Source: Parerythrobacter lacustris | GTDB taxonomy: Bacteria > Pseudomonadota > Alphaproteobacteria > Sphingomonadales > Sphingomonadaceae | Assembly (NCBI RefSeq): GCF_024626475.1 | Contig: NZ_JANKHH010000004.1 | Coordinates: forward strand, 1 to 64,000 | Length of the DNA: 64,000 nt | Direction of reading: 5' to 3' | Shown here: piece after piece, positions 28,180-36,406 of the stretch | How the letters are laid out: each line of letters begins with the position of its first letter | How positions within the stretch are numbered: position 1 is the stretch's first letter | Program-made: the position numbers and the translations under genes | Notes under the pieces: model-generated | What the model was told of the DNA's origin: nothing | What the model saw: only the letters and a program-made list of their open reading frames with translations | Database searches by the model: none

Positions 28180-29091
28180 TCATCGGGCGGAGCGGCGGCG
28201 GAGCCAAAGGATCGACCAGTCACCCCTGACCAGCCGTGCGGCAAGGCGGAAGCCCGCGCGGCGATAGGCGCTGCGCACCTTGGGTTCTTGCGTCTCCAGC
28301 AAGCCTGCCAGTAGCAGCGAGCCTCCGGGCGGAACGGCCTTGCCGAAGTCGGGCGCAAGTTCGACCAGCGGACCGGCGAGGATGTTGGCGATCAGCAGGT
28401 CGTAAGGCCCGCGTGCCTGCAGCAACGGGTCCATCATCCCGTCGGCCACCACCATTGTCACTTCGCCCGCGCCCGGACCGAGGGAGAAGCCGTTCGTCCG
28501 CGCGTTGAAGTCGACCACCTCGACGCAGACCGCATCGATGTCGCTCGCAGTCGCCCTTGCATGGGGCCACAGGTCGAGCGCGGCGAAGGCGAGCAGCCCG
28601 GTGCCGGTCCCGATATCGGCCAGATTGCGCACCACCACACCGCTCCGCCTCATCGCGGTGAGCATATGCAGGCAGCCCGCGGTTGTAGCGTGCTGGCCGG
28701 TCCCGAAGGCCTGGCTCGCGGGGATCGACAGGCTGCGGACCGCCGGATCTGGATCGGGCGGATAGTCGGGCGTGTGGACATGGAACCTGCCTGCCCGGAT
28801 CGGTTCGGCCCCTTGCTGGCTGAGCGTAACCCAGTCCTCGTCGGGCAGTTTCTCGACTTCGAGTGCAGGCACGCTGCCGCCGAACAGCGCGGCGACCGCC
28901 GCCTTGTCCTTGCGGGTCGGGCGGCGCGGGTACCAGGCTTCGAGCACCCAGTCGTCGGGCCGGTCGTCGGCCTCCTCGCGGCCCGAGAGGATGACCTCCG
29001 GGTCCCAGTCCCACGCATCCTCATGCGCCATCAGCGCATCCTGGATGACGGGCTTGGGCGCGCGGGCGGCGATCTTCCAGCTATCCGCCAT
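28180..29091 (-). CDS. prmA: ribosomal protein L11 methyltransferase
   Basis: 303-residue SAM-dependent methyltransferase that trimethylates ribosomal protein L11. The S-adenosylmethionine motif I is ADIGTGTGLLAFAAL, with the signature NILAGPLVELAP (N-x-x-x-x-P/L-type) and the substrate motif QAFGTGQHATTAGCL upstream. The start ATG at 29091 overlaps the metallo-beta-lactamase stop by 11 bases. The N-terminal L11-binding part seems shorter and less conserved than in E. coli, as usual for alphaproteobacteria. Confidence 0.9.
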   Translation of the reverse strand: MADSWKIAARAPKPVIQDALMAHEDAWDWDPEVILSGREEADDRPDDWVLEAWYPRRPTRKDKAAVAALFGGSVPALEVEKLPDEDWVTLSQQGAEPIRAGRFHVHTPDYPPDPDPAVRSLSIPASQAFGTGQHATTAGCLHMLTAMRRSGVVVRNLADIGTGTGLLAFAALDLWPHARATASDIDAVCVEVVDFNARTNGFSLGPGAGEVTMVVADGMMDPLLQARGPYDLLIANILAGPLVELAPDFGKAVPPGGSLLLAGLLETQEPKVRSAYRRAGFRLAARLVRGDWSILWLRRRSAR

Positions 29092-29992
29092 TGGCGGCCT
29101 TGGCTTCTTGCGCGAGCCGGTCGTCGAGCCGCTTGCCGACCTTGTCCGCATAGGCGCGGCAGGCGCCGGGATCGATCCACGGCGCGTCGCCCTTCAGCCG
29201 CGTGCGCATGTCGCTGGCCGAGGGGTGGGGCGTGACCAGCAGGTCGCAATCGAGCCCGGCCAGCCGCGCGATCCCGCCGCGGAACATGGCTACATAGTCG
29301 GGATGGTCGGTAAAGCGGTAGTCGTCGGCGCTGACCGGCGAGAGGCTGTCGCCATAAACGATTGTTATGCAACCGGCTTCATCGCAGCTTTCCCAGCTCC
29401 AGCTCATCGCGCCGATCGTGTGGCCGGGGGTGGCGATGCCGGTGATCGCAACGCCGGCGAGCGTGCCGGTTTCGCCGTCCTTGACCGAGCGGACCTCGCC
29501 GATGACCGGCTCCATCGGATCGTGCAGCCCGTGCTGCGGATCGCGCGGGTCGTCGCGGCCGGACCGGATCACCGGCGACGCGCCCCATCCGGCGAAGACC
29601 GGGGCGCCGCTCAGCTTCTGCAGCCGCGCCATTCCCCCGACGTGGTCATAGTGCTCGTGGCTTACCAGCAGCGCCTTTACATCGCTCATGGCGAAGCCGA
29701 GCCGCGCGATATTGGCTTCGACCGCTTCGGAACCCCGCTGCGTGCCGGTGTCGATCAGGACCAGCCCTTCGTCGCCGACGATCAGCACCGCGCTGATGCC
29801 ACAGGTCCCGACCTGGTAGGTCTGCCCATGGATGCGATAGGGCGGGGCGGGCTTGTCCCATTCGTCCCAGTCATTGCAGGCCGCGACCCAGTCGGCGCGG
29901 CTCGATTCCGGCGTGAGCGGCGCTGCCTCGCCAGCATGCGCGCAGGCGGCGAGCGCCCAGGCCGATAGCGCAACCAGATATCTAGCGGACAT
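29081..29992 (-). CDS. subclass B3 metallo-beta-lactamase
   Basis: 303-residue zinc hydrolase. A signal sequence with a lipobox-like LAAC (about residue 14-17) directs export. Zinc ligands of the B3 subclass are all identifiable: His112-x-His114-x-Asp116-His117 (SHEHYDHVGG), His191 in ATPGHTIGAMSW and His256 in TPHPSASDM; the SLSPVS segment contains the serine replacing Cys in site 2. This pattern is specific for B3 enzymes, which hydrolyse carbapenems and other beta-lactams, although environmental copies vary in strength. It overlaps its neighbours by 11 bases on both sides, in one operon: SDR, lactamase, prmA. Start ATG at 29992 has GGAG upstream. Confidence 0.88.
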   Translation of the reverse strand: MSARYLVALSAWALAACAHAGEAAPLTPESSRADWVAACNDWDEWDKPAPPYRIHGQTYQVGTCGISAVLIVGDEGLVLIDTGTQRGSEAVEANIARLGFAMSDVKALLVSHEHYDHVGGMARLQKLSGAPVFAGWGASPVIRSGRDDPRDPQHGLHDPMEPVIGEVRSVKDGETGTLAGVAITGIATPGHTIGAMSWSWESCDEAGCITIVYGDSLSPVSADDYRFTDHPDYVAMFRGGIARLAGLDCDLLVTPHPSASDMRTRLKGDAPWIDPGACRAYADKVGKRLDDRLAQEAKAANGG

Positions 29993-30692
29993 AGCTCGCT
30001 CCATTGGCGTCGATGGTGGTGCCGGTCATGCTGTCTGGCGCGTCGAGCGCGCAATAGACCGCGATATTGGCGATTTCTTCCGGCTCCGCCACCCGGCCGA
30101 GCGGGATGTCCGCCAGCAGGCCCGGCCCGCCTCGGCTGGAGAGATAGTCGCCCGCCATCGCGGTGTCGGTGAAGCCCGGCGTGATCGCGAAGCTGGTGAT
30201 TCCGTGCGCCGCATATTGCCGTGCGATGGTCTTGTGCATTGCCAGCATCCCGCCCTTGGCGGCGGCGTAGTGCCAGTGTGCCGGCGAGTCGCCGCGATGA
30301 CCTGCGCGGCTGGCGATATGGACGATCCGGCCCGGCACCCCGCGTTCGAGCCAGTGCAGCACCGCGAATCGGGAGAGCTGCGCGGCGGCAGTCAGGTTGA
30401 TCCGCAGCGTATCCTCCCACGCGTCGAGCCATTCGATATCAGAACGGTCGAGCGCATTGGCCTCGAACAAACCGGCGTTGTTGACCAGCACGCCGATTTC
30501 GCCGCCCGCGCGGTCGAGCGCTTCCTGCCACAGCATCGCCGGCGCTGCCGGGTCGGCGAGGTTCGCGCCAACCGTCTGTTCGTCATGCGCGATCGAGCCG
30601 TGACCTATGATCGGGACATTGCGTGTTTCGAGCTGTTCGCGGATCGCCGCGCCGATGCCCCGGCTCGAGCCGGTAAGGAGGATGCCTGCCAT
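29982..30692 (-). CDS. short-chain dehydrogenase/reductase
   Basis: 236 residues. TGSSRGIGAAI (cofactor), NNAGLFE and the YAAAKGG segment with Tyr and Lys give the classical SDR fold. A very close family is 3-oxoacyl-ACP reductase FabG-like or 7-alpha-hydroxysteroid-like, but nothing assigns the substrate. It is the first gene of the operon that continues into the B3 lactamase and prmA; the stop overlaps the lactamase start by 11 bases. Longer reading frame to 31076 is only open non-coding sequence over sdhC. Confidence 0.85.
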   Translation of the reverse strand: MAGILLTGSSRGIGAAIREQLETRNVPIIGHGSIAHDEQTVGANLADPAAPAMLWQEALDRAGGEIGVLVNNAGLFEANALDRSDIEWLDAWEDTLRINLTAAAQLSRFAVLHWLERGVPGRIVHIASRAGHRGDSPAHWHYAAAKGGMLAMHKTIARQYAAHGITSFAITPGFTDTAMAGDYLSSRGGPGLLADIPLGRVAEPEEIANIAVYCALDAPDSMTGTTIDANGASYVR

Positions 30693-30815
30693 GCAAACCC
30701 TATCCTGAAATTTGCAAGCGATGTCGAGTGCGACGGCGGTGTTTGACGGGTTGTTTCGGCCGCCCGTTGCGCCTAGGGATTGTCGCCAATCAGGGGACAT
30801 CACCGGACACAGCCT

Positions 30816-31196
30816 ATGAGCAACCGACCGCTTTCGCCGCACCTTTCGATCTGGAAATGGGGGCCGCACATGCTGGTCTCGATCCTGCACCGCGTCAGCG
30901 GCGACGGGATGGCGCTGGTCGGGCTGTTCGTCCTGCTGTGGTGGCTCGGCGCGCTGGCGAGCGGACCGGTCTATTACGGGCACTTCTCCGAATGGATGAC
31001 CTCGCCGCTCGGCTATGTCGTGCTGGTGGGCCTCAGCTGGGCGTTCTTCAACCACATGATGAGCGGGCTGCGCCACTTCGTGATGGATATCGGCGCGGGC
31101 TACGAGCTCGACACCAACAAGTTCTGGTCGATCGCATCGCCGCTGATCGCCATCGTCCTCACCGCCGGCTTCTGGGCCGCTATCTTGTATCTCTGA
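30816..31196 (+). CDS. sdhC: succinate dehydrogenase cytochrome b556 subunit
   Basis: 126-residue membrane subunit of complex II, with three membrane helices. PS01000/PS01001-type segments are present: SILHRVSGDGMALVGLF with the heme-side His-Arg, and SWAFFNHMMSGLRHFVMDIG, where the His of the GxRHxxxD motif binds heme b. It donates electrons to ubiquinone. The ATG at 30816 fits the family start MSNRPLSPHL. It begins the sdhC-sdhD-sdhA run. Confidence 0.95.
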   Translation: MSNRPLSPHLSIWKWGPHMLVSILHRVSGDGMALVGLFVLLWWLGALASGPVYYGHFSEWMTSPLGYVVLVGLSWAFFNHMMSGLRHFVMDIGAGYELDTNKFWSIASPLIAIVLTAGFWAAILYL

Positions 31197-31207
31197 GGGG
31201 CTCGACC

Positions 31208-31597
31208 ATGGGTAACGGAACTTCTCTCGGGAAAGTGCGCGGGCTCGGCTCGTCGCACCACGGGGCGCATCACTGGCTGGTCCAGCGCTTCACCGCGGTC
31301 GGCAATCTGGTGCTGATGCTGTGGCTGCTTGGCAGCTTCATCCTGCTGCCCGACCTGTCCTACGCGACCGTGGCGGGCTATCTCGCCAAGCCGGTTCCGG
31401 CGGTGGCGATGATGCTGTTGATCGTGAGCCTGTTCTGGCACGCGCGGCTGGGCCTGCAGGTGGTGATCGAGGACTATGTCCACGAAACCGGCACCCGGTT
31501 CGGCGTGATCGCGCTGCTCAATCTTGCAACCATCGGCGGCGGGGCCTTCGGCATCTTCTGCGTCGCCCGTCTCGCGCTCGCCGGAGGAGCCGCATAA
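31208..31597 (+). CDS. sdhD: succinate dehydrogenase membrane anchor subunit
   Basis: 129-residue membrane subunit that anchors complex II. An N-terminal segment ([20 protein letters not shown]) precedes three helices; the conserved [14 protein letters not shown] helix carries the His that ligates heme b. GAGGGG lies eight bases before the ATG. Its stop TAA overlaps the sdhA ATG (TAATG), so the subunits are translationally coupled. Confidence 0.93.
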   Translation: MGNGTSLGKVRGLGSSHHGAHHWLVQRFTAVGNLVLMLWLLGSFILLPDLSYATVAGYLAKPVPAVAMMLLIVSLFWHARLGLQVVIEDYVHETGTRFGVIALLNLATIGGGAFGIFCVARLALAGGAA

Positions 31598-33423
31598 TGG
31601 TCGACACCTCAGCCTACAAGATCATCGACCACACCTATGACGTGGTGGTCGTCGGAGCGGGCGGCTCGGGCCTGCGCGCCACCATGGGCGCGGCCGAAGC
31701 GGGCCTGCGTACTGCCAATATCTCCAAGGTCTTTCCGACCCGCAGCCATACCGTGGCGGCGCAGGGCGGGATCGCCGCCTCGCTGGGCAACAACAGCCCC
31801 GATCACTGGACGTGGCACATGTACGACACTGTCAAGGGGTCGGACTGGCTGGGCGACCAGGACGCGATCGAATATCTCGCGCGCGAGGCCCCTGCCGCGG
31901 TCTACGAGCTGGAGCACGCCGGTGTACCGTTCAGCCGGAACGAAGATGGCACGATTTACCAGCGTCCGTTTGGCGGCCACATGCAGAACATGGGCGAGGG
32001 CCCGCCGGTCCAGCGCACCTGCGCTGCAGCCGACCGCACCGGCCACGCCATGCTTCACGCGCTCTACCAGCAGAGCCTGAAGTACGACGCGGACTTCTTC
32101 ATCGAATATTTCGCGCTCGACCTGATCATGCACAATGGCAAATGCGTCGGCGTGATGGCGATGTGCCTCGACGATGGCACGATCCATCGGTTCCGTTCGC
32201 AAAGCGTGGTGCTGGCGACCGGCGGCTACGGCCGCTGCTACTTCACCGCCACCAGCGCCCACACCTGCACCGGCGACGGCGGCGGCATGGTGCTGCGCGC
32301 TGGGCTGCCGCTCCAGGACATGGAGTTCGTCCAGTTCCACCCGACGGGCATCTACGGCGCGGGCGTGCTGATCACCGAAGGCGCGCGGGGCGAGGGCGGT
32401 TACCTGACCAACTCCGAGGGCGAGCGGTTTATGGAACGCTACGCGCCCTCCGCGAAGGATCTTGCATCGCGCGACGTCGTGTCACGCTCGATGGCGCTGG
32501 AAATGCGCGAGGGGCGCGGCGTGGGGCCGGAAGGCGACCACATCTACCTCCACCTCGACCATATCGAAGCCAAGGTGCTGGCCGAGCGGCTGCCGGGCAT
32601 CACCGAAAGCGGCAAGATCTTTGCAGGCGTCGACCTGACCCGCCAGCCGCTGCCAGTGACCCCGACGGTGCATTACAACATGGGCGGGGTGCCGTGTAAC
32701 TATCACGGCCAGGTCGTGACCGTGGGACCGGATGGCAACCCCGACACGGTGGTCGAAGGGCTCTATGCAGTGGGCGAGGCGGCCTGCGTCTCGGTCCATG
32801 GCGCGAACCGGCTCGGCTCCAACTCGCTGATCGACCTCGTGGTGTTCGGCCGCGCGACCGGCCTGCATCTCAAGGAAAACCTCAAGGGCGGTGCGGCGCA
32901 GCCCGAATTGCCCAAGGACAGCGCCGATCTCGCGCTCACCCGGCTCGACCATTTCCGCCACGCCGACGGCGGCTCGCCGACCGCGGAAATCCGCAGCGAG
33001 ATGCAGAAGAACATGCAGAAGCACGCCGCCGTGTTCCGCGACAGCAAGCTGCTGGGCGAGGGGGTCGAACTGCTAAAGTCGGTCAACAAGCGGATGGAGG
33101 ACATCAAGGTGTTCGACCGCTCGCTGATCTGGAACAGCGACCTGATCGAGACGCTCGAACTCGACAATCTGATCGCACAGGCCAACGTAACCATCGCCAG
33201 CGCGGAAAACCGCAAGGAAAGCCGCGGCGCCCACGCGCACGAGGACTACCCCGACCGCGACGACAAGAATTGGATGAAGCACACCGTCGCGTGGTTCGAC
33301 GGGTGGGGCGGAGGTGCTCGTGGTTCCGGTGGCGGCGACGTGAAAATCGACTACCGCCCGGTCCACGAATACACGCTGACCGACGATATCGAGTACATCA
33401 AGCCGAAGAAGCGGGTGTATTGA
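31597..33423 (+). CDS. sdhA: succinate dehydrogenase flavoprotein subunit
   Basis: 608-residue catalytic subunit of complex II, oxidising succinate to fumarate. The FAD-binding GAGGSGLRA motif at about residue 19-27, the FAD-attachment His in [11 protein letters not shown], the substrate-binding segment of HPTGIYGAG and active Arg/His residues in [10 protein letters not shown], and [18 protein letters not shown] are all intact. Length is normal. In most alphaproteobacteria sdhB follows directly; here an unrelated lower-GC gene takes that place. Confidence 0.97.
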   Translation: MVDTSAYKIIDHTYDVVVVGAGGSGLRATMGAAEAGLRTANISKVFPTRSHTVAAQGGIAASLGNNSPDHWTWHMYDTVKGSDWLGDQDAIEYLAREAPAAVYELEHAGVPFSRNEDGTIYQRPFGGHMQNMGEGPPVQRTCAAADRTGHAMLHALYQQSLKYDADFFIEYFALDLIMHNGKCVGVMAMCLDDGTIHRFRSQSVVLATGGYGRCYFTATSAHTCTGDGGGMVLRAGLPLQDMEFVQFHPTGIYGAGVLITEGARGEGGYLTNSEGERFMERYAPSAKDLASRDVVSRSMALEMREGRGVGPEGDHIYLHLDHIEAKVLAERLPGITESGKIFAGVDLTRQPLPVTPTVHYNMGGVPCNYHGQVVTVGPDGNPDTVVEGLYAVGEAACVSVHGANRLGSNSLIDLVVFGRATGLHLKENLKGGAAQPELPKDSADLALTRLDHFRHADGGSPTAEIRSEMQKNMQKHAAVFRDSKLLGEGVELLKSVNKRMEDIKVFDRSLIWNSDLIETLELDNLIAQANVTIASAENRKESRGAHAHEDYPDRDDKNWMKHTVAWFDGWGGGARGSGGGDVKIDYRPVHEYTLTDDIEYIKPKKRVY

Positions 33424-33971
33424 GTGTAAAAGACGGAACTTGGGAAACGCATGCTTATCGCGTCGAGGTCACGCCGTGGCTTCAGATGTCCCATCTCGAG
33501 GAAATACTCCTCGCAAGAGGTGCCTATATCGCAGCGGTTGGAGTACTAGAAACGGGACTGACAGAGACCGCTATCAGGCTGTCTCGGCATGATGAGTATC
33601 ATGCACTTCGGCCGCACTTTCCCAAACGCCGCAATCAGCGCCTGCGTTTTCTCTTGGATGCCAGTCAGACAACAGGCCCTTTGGGTGACTGGTCGCCATT
33701 ATTGGCAAGCTTTGTCAGGCGACTAGAAGCATACTCTCCCATGCGAGACTTACTTGCTCACGGATCCCAAACCGCGCTCTCGGGTCATACATTTGCGCAA
33801 ACGCAGGCGAGGTTCAAGGATTACTATGCGTCGCCGGGAGGGGCCGAATTCCGCATAAAGCCCATGCCGCTTTCGATGCTCGAGATGCATGCCTCGAAAG
33901 CTTGTCGCACAGCTCGGGTATGGTCGCGCTTGTACCCACGATTGGATGAACGAATCGTGCCGTTAGACTGA
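33420..33971 (+). CDS. hypothetical protein inserted after sdhA
   Basis: 183 residues, no family recognised. I use the TTG at 33420, which overlaps the sdhA TGA (TTGA); a later ATG at 33487 is possible. The protein contains a central helical part ([28 protein letters not shown]) and is rich in His and Arg towards the middle ([18 protein letters not shown]). The segment [12 protein letters not shown]-like region ([18 protein letters not shown]) suggests a HEPN-type or nucleotidyltransferase-associated helical fold, but this is weak. Its GC is clearly lower than sdhA, consistent with acquisition. It separates sdhA from its normal partner. Confidence 0.6.
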   Translation: MSVKDGTWETHAYRVEVTPWLQMSHLEEILLARGAYIAAVGVLETGLTETAIRLSRHDEYHALRPHFPKRRNQRLRFLLDASQTTGPLGDWSPLLASFVRRLEAYSPMRDLLAHGSQTALSGHTFAQTQARFKDYYASPGGAEFRIKPMPLSMLEMHASKACRTARVWSRLYPRLDERIVPLD

Positions 33972-34209
33972 CCATATGGAATTTTGGTACCTTCCTTCGC
34001 CTGTGACGTCTGGATGATTTTCTACCTCACGCCGCCCTGCTACCAATCAGACGTTCTTTCTCATCGTCATCCCCGCCTTAGCGCATGCACGCAACCACAG
34101 GCAGCTTTGTCACCTCGGCCCGCTGCCGCACAGCGTGAAGTTTGTGTATACTTGTAAGATCTGCGGGCGGGTTCTCCGGCATTGCAGATGGTGTTCCGAC
34201 ACCGAATCG

Positions 34210-34500
34210 CTACGTCAGTGCATCTTCCACATCCATCCGGCTATGCAACACGCGGACAACTTCCACAGTCATTTCGCTGATAATGTAGAAGATCAGATGC
34301 TCTCCGCTCCGCGCTTTGCGGAATTTGCCATGAGAACAATCGTAATTGGGATAGCTTTCGGGAAAATCGCAGATGCGGCTCAAACGATCCTCTATTGCGC
34401 GAACATAATCATCGGCCTGATCGACACCCCATCGGTTCGCGGTGCTCAACCAGATGTCCGCCAGGTCGAGCTTGGCGGCGTCACGCAGGAAAAAGCGCAT
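34210..34500 (-). CDS. ParE/RelE-family toxin
   Basis: 96-residue toxin. The ParE signature is visible: KLDLADIWLSTANRWGVDQADDYVRAIEDRLSRI-like first helices, then FPESYPNYDC and the C-terminal strands FRKARSGEHLIFYIISEMTVEVVRVLHSRMD, with the Ar g-rich SGEHLIFY core. ParE toxins poison DNA gyrase. The ATG shares one base with the TGA of the upstream antitoxin gene (TGATG), so the antitoxin is made first and the pair is translationally coupled. Confidence 0.85.
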   Translation of the reverse strand: MRFFLRDAAKLDLADIWLSTANRWGVDQADDYVRAIEDRLSRICDFPESYPNYDCSHGKFRKARSGEHLIFYIISEMTVEVVRVLHSRMDVEDALT

Positions 34501-34751
34501 CAATCCGCTTTGTAGTTGGCGCGCATCTCGCGAAGGAAATCGTCGAAGTCGAACTCCCGCGCCGGGCCACTGTCGAGCCCTTCCTTAAGCGCCCCGTCCA
34601 ATGCCTCGCGCTTGGCGTCCTGTGCGATATATTGCCGCATCGCTTCGCGGACGACTTCGCTGGTCGAGCCGAATTCGCCGGACTCGACCTTCCGCCTGGC
34701 GAATTCGGTGAAGGGCGCGCCCAAGGCGATCGAGGTGTTTTTGGCTGCCAT
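34500..34751 (-). CDS. ParD-family antitoxin
   Basis: 83-residue antitoxin. The N-terminal ribbon-helix-helix region (MAAKNTSIALGAPFTEFARRKVESGEFGSTSEVVREAMRQYI) fits the CC2985/ParD family that binds its own operator; the C-terminus (REFDFDDFLREMRANYKA) should mask the toxin. Start ATG at 34751 immediately follows a promoter with an operator palindrome (34763-34777). It is the first gene of the operon with ParE. Confidence 0.85.
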   Translation of the reverse strand: MAAKNTSIALGAPFTEFARRKVESGEFGSTSEVVREAMRQYIAQDAKREALDGALKEGLDSGPAREFDFDDFLREMRANYKAD

Positions 34752-34758
34752 GCCCGCA

Positions 34759-34787
34759 GCAATACCAAATTTTGGTAACGTCGACAA
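34759..34787 (-). promoter_or_regulatory. ParDE promoter and operator
   Basis: On the minus strand TTGTCG (34782-34787) and TATTGC (34759-34764) are 17 bases apart, a sigma-70-like pair. Between them lies the palindrome TACCAAATTTTGGTA (34763-34777; 7-bp arms, one central base). Transcription should begin at about the ParD ATG (34751), so this mRNA also seems nearly leaderless. Confidence 0.5.
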
Positions 34788-34873
34788 TTCCGCGGCGAGC
34801 CAATCGAATCCGGAATGGACCTGCCGATTGGCCGTGCTATCTGCCGGACAAACCTCTCCGCGCAGGAAGCCGC

Positions 34874-35392
34874 ATGAGCCAGCCGTTCGAAGCCCGCTAC
34901 TCGCCCGCCCGGTCGATCCTGTTCGCCTTGCTCTCGGCAGGGTTTGTGGTCGCCGGGCTTTGGATGATCGGCGTGTTCGGCGCGGTGGAGGGCGGCCGCC
35001 TGCCCGAGTGGGCGGTGCCGATAGCCGGTTGGGCCGCCATCGTCTTCTTCGGCGGGTTCATGGTGCTGCACGCGATCAAAGCCGTGACTGGCGGCGTGGC
35101 GGTGCGGATCGATGCGCGTGGGATGCTGCTGCGCGACTATTCGGACCAGCTTATCCCGTGGGACGATGTCACCGCGCTCAGCACCCAGAACATGATGGGC
35201 ACCCATATGCTGATGTTCGAGGTCGTACCTGCGCGTGAGGATACCTTCGGCGCGTTCCGTCGGCTGTCGATCCCGCTCAACCGCTCGATGAACGGATATG
35301 GCTGCGCGCTCGTCGTCAACAACACCGACCGCAGCCATGCCGAACTGCTCGAGGCGGTGGCCGATTTCGCACCGCCGCGGCTGCTGGGATAA
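34874..35392 (+). CDS. STM3941-like membrane protein with PH-type domain
   Basis: 172 residues: two N-terminal membrane helices (SILFALLSAGFVVAGLWMIG and AGWAAIVFFGGFMVLHAI), then a soluble domain of about 100 residues resembling bacterial PH/STM3941 domains (VAVRIDARGMLLRDYSDQLIPWDDVTALS with the typical W-x-D-V-x-x-L core). The STM3941 family has no known function. AGGAAG precedes the ATG at 34874. It is followed by another hypothetical gene in the same direction. Confidence 0.7.
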   Translation: MSQPFEARYSPARSILFALLSAGFVVAGLWMIGVFGAVEGGRLPEWAVPIAGWAAIVFFGGFMVLHAIKAVTGGVAVRIDARGMLLRDYSDQLIPWDDVTALSTQNMMGTHMLMFEVVPAREDTFGAFRRLSIPLNRSMNGYGCALVVNNTDRSHAELLEAVADFAPPRLLG

Positions 35393-35419
35393 CGCGGCGG
35401 GGTGCCAGGGAGGGAGACT

Positions 35420-35890
35420 ATGCGAAGAGTTCTCGGCGGATTGGTCCTGTCGCTGGCACTGGTCGGCACGCCAGCTGGCGCTTGCGAGGAAGACATCGGG
35501 CTCGAGGCGATCCACGCCTACCTCGTTTATGCCTATAGCGGCACACTGTCGGACGATCTCCTGGCGCGGGCGGACCGGTTCGACGGGTGGAACACCCCGA
35601 TCGGCGGCGGCGATGCAGCAGAGGCGGCGGACGATGTGCTGGTCATCGTCTCGGTCGCCTCGACCGGGCAGGTCTTCGTCGACGACCGGCTCGAGATCTG
35701 GGCGGTCGAGGACGAAGGCGGCGAGGAACTCGCGCGGCGGAGCTTCAGCAGCCTGCTGACCTCGGAAGACGGGCAGGGCGCCGCCGCGCTCTATCTGCCC
35801 GACAGCACCTGCGAGGGAAGCGTCACGATCCACGCCAGTTTCCGCGGCGAGGAGAAGACCGCCAACCTCCAGCTGCATTGCGGCGAATAG
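35420..35890 (+). CDS. small secreted hypothetical protein
   Basis: 156 residues with a signal peptide (MRRVLGGLVLSLALVGTPAGA) and cysteines at the N-terminus (ACEEDIG) and C-terminus (STCEGS and LHCGE), probably making disulfides in the periplasm. The body is acidic (AAEAADDVLVIVSVAS, EIWAVEDEGGEEL) with no recognisable domain. GGGAG precedes the ATG at 35420. It is unlikely to be related to the BlaI/BlaR1 pair that starts 130 bases downstream. Confidence 0.6.
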   Translation: MRRVLGGLVLSLALVGTPAGACEEDIGLEAIHAYLVYAYSGTLSDDLLARADRFDGWNTPIGGGDAAEAADDVLVIVSVASTGQVFVDDRLEIWAVEDEGGEELARRSFSSLLTSEDGQGAAALYLPDSTCEGSVTIHASFRGEEKTANLQLHCGE

Positions 35891-35965
35891 CGCGCGACAC
35901 GCACAATGGTCCGCCGCTGAACATAGTTCGTCGAGGCTGAACACCCGTTCATACCGGCTTCATGT

Positions 35966-35977
35966 TTACAGACGTAG
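35966..35977. promoter_or_regulatory. BlaI/MecI-type operator 1
   Basis: TTACAGACGTAG is a near-palindrome of the TACA-x2-TGTA type (one mismatch) and overlaps the -35 region TTTACA (35965-35970) of the BlaI promoter. Centre-to-centre spacing to the second operator is 21 bp, two helical turns. Confidence 0.6.
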
Positions 35978-35986
35978 TCGCTCTGG

Positions 35987-35998
35987 CTACAGATGTAG
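35987..35998. promoter_or_regulatory. BlaI/MecI-type operator 2
   Basis: CTACAGATGTAG is a palindrome with TACA and TGTA arms, the classical binding pattern of BlaI/MecI repressors. It overlaps the -10 element TACAGA (35988-35993), 17 bases from the -35 at 35965-35970. The pair would be repressed by the BlaI-type protein encoded 20 bases downstream. Confidence 0.65.
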
Positions 35999-36019
35999 TC
36001 GGACATGAGGAACGTCAGC

Positions 36020-36406
36020 GTGACAGCGAGCGACAATCCACCCGAACGTATCAGCGATGCCGAGCATGCGGTGATGGAAGTGCTTTGGGATCGCAGCCCG
36101 CTCACTGCCGTCGAGGTATGCGAGGCGGTGTGCGCCCAGCGCGACTGGTCGATGCCGACGGTCAAGACGCTGCTCAGCCGGCTGGTCGCCAAGAATGCCG
36201 TCGCTACCGAGCCCGACGGTCGCAGGTTTCTCTACTCGCCGCTGCTCGAGAAGGCCGACTATATCGGCACGGAGTCGCGCCGTCTGGTCGACCGGTTGTT
36301 CGGCGGCCGCGCCGCACCGCTGTTTGCGCATCTCGCCGAGCACGAGGCGCTGACCGAGAAGGATATCGACGAGATCGAAGCGCTGCTGCGGGAGCTGCGC
36401 AAGTGA
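36020..36406 (+). CDS. BlaI/MecI/CopY-family repressor
   Basis: 128-residue winged helix-turn-helix repressor. The DNA-recognition part (ISDAEHAVMEVLWDRSPLTAVEVCEAV ... SMPTVKTLLSRLVAKNAVATEPDGRRFLYSPL) is a classic BlaI layout, and the C-terminal part dimerises and is cleaved by the partner protease. I use the GTG at 36020, because GAGGAA lies seven bases upstream and the product then starts like homologues (MTASDNPPERISD); the ATG at 36005 lies right at the predicted transcription start and has no ribosome-binding site. Two operators overlap its promoter, implying autorepression. Confidence 0.88.
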   Translation: MTASDNPPERISDAEHAVMEVLWDRSPLTAVEVCEAVCAQRDWSMPTVKTLLSRLVAKNAVATEPDGRRFLYSPLLEKADYIGTESRRLVDRLFGGRAAPLFAHLAEHEALTEKDIDEIEALLRELRK

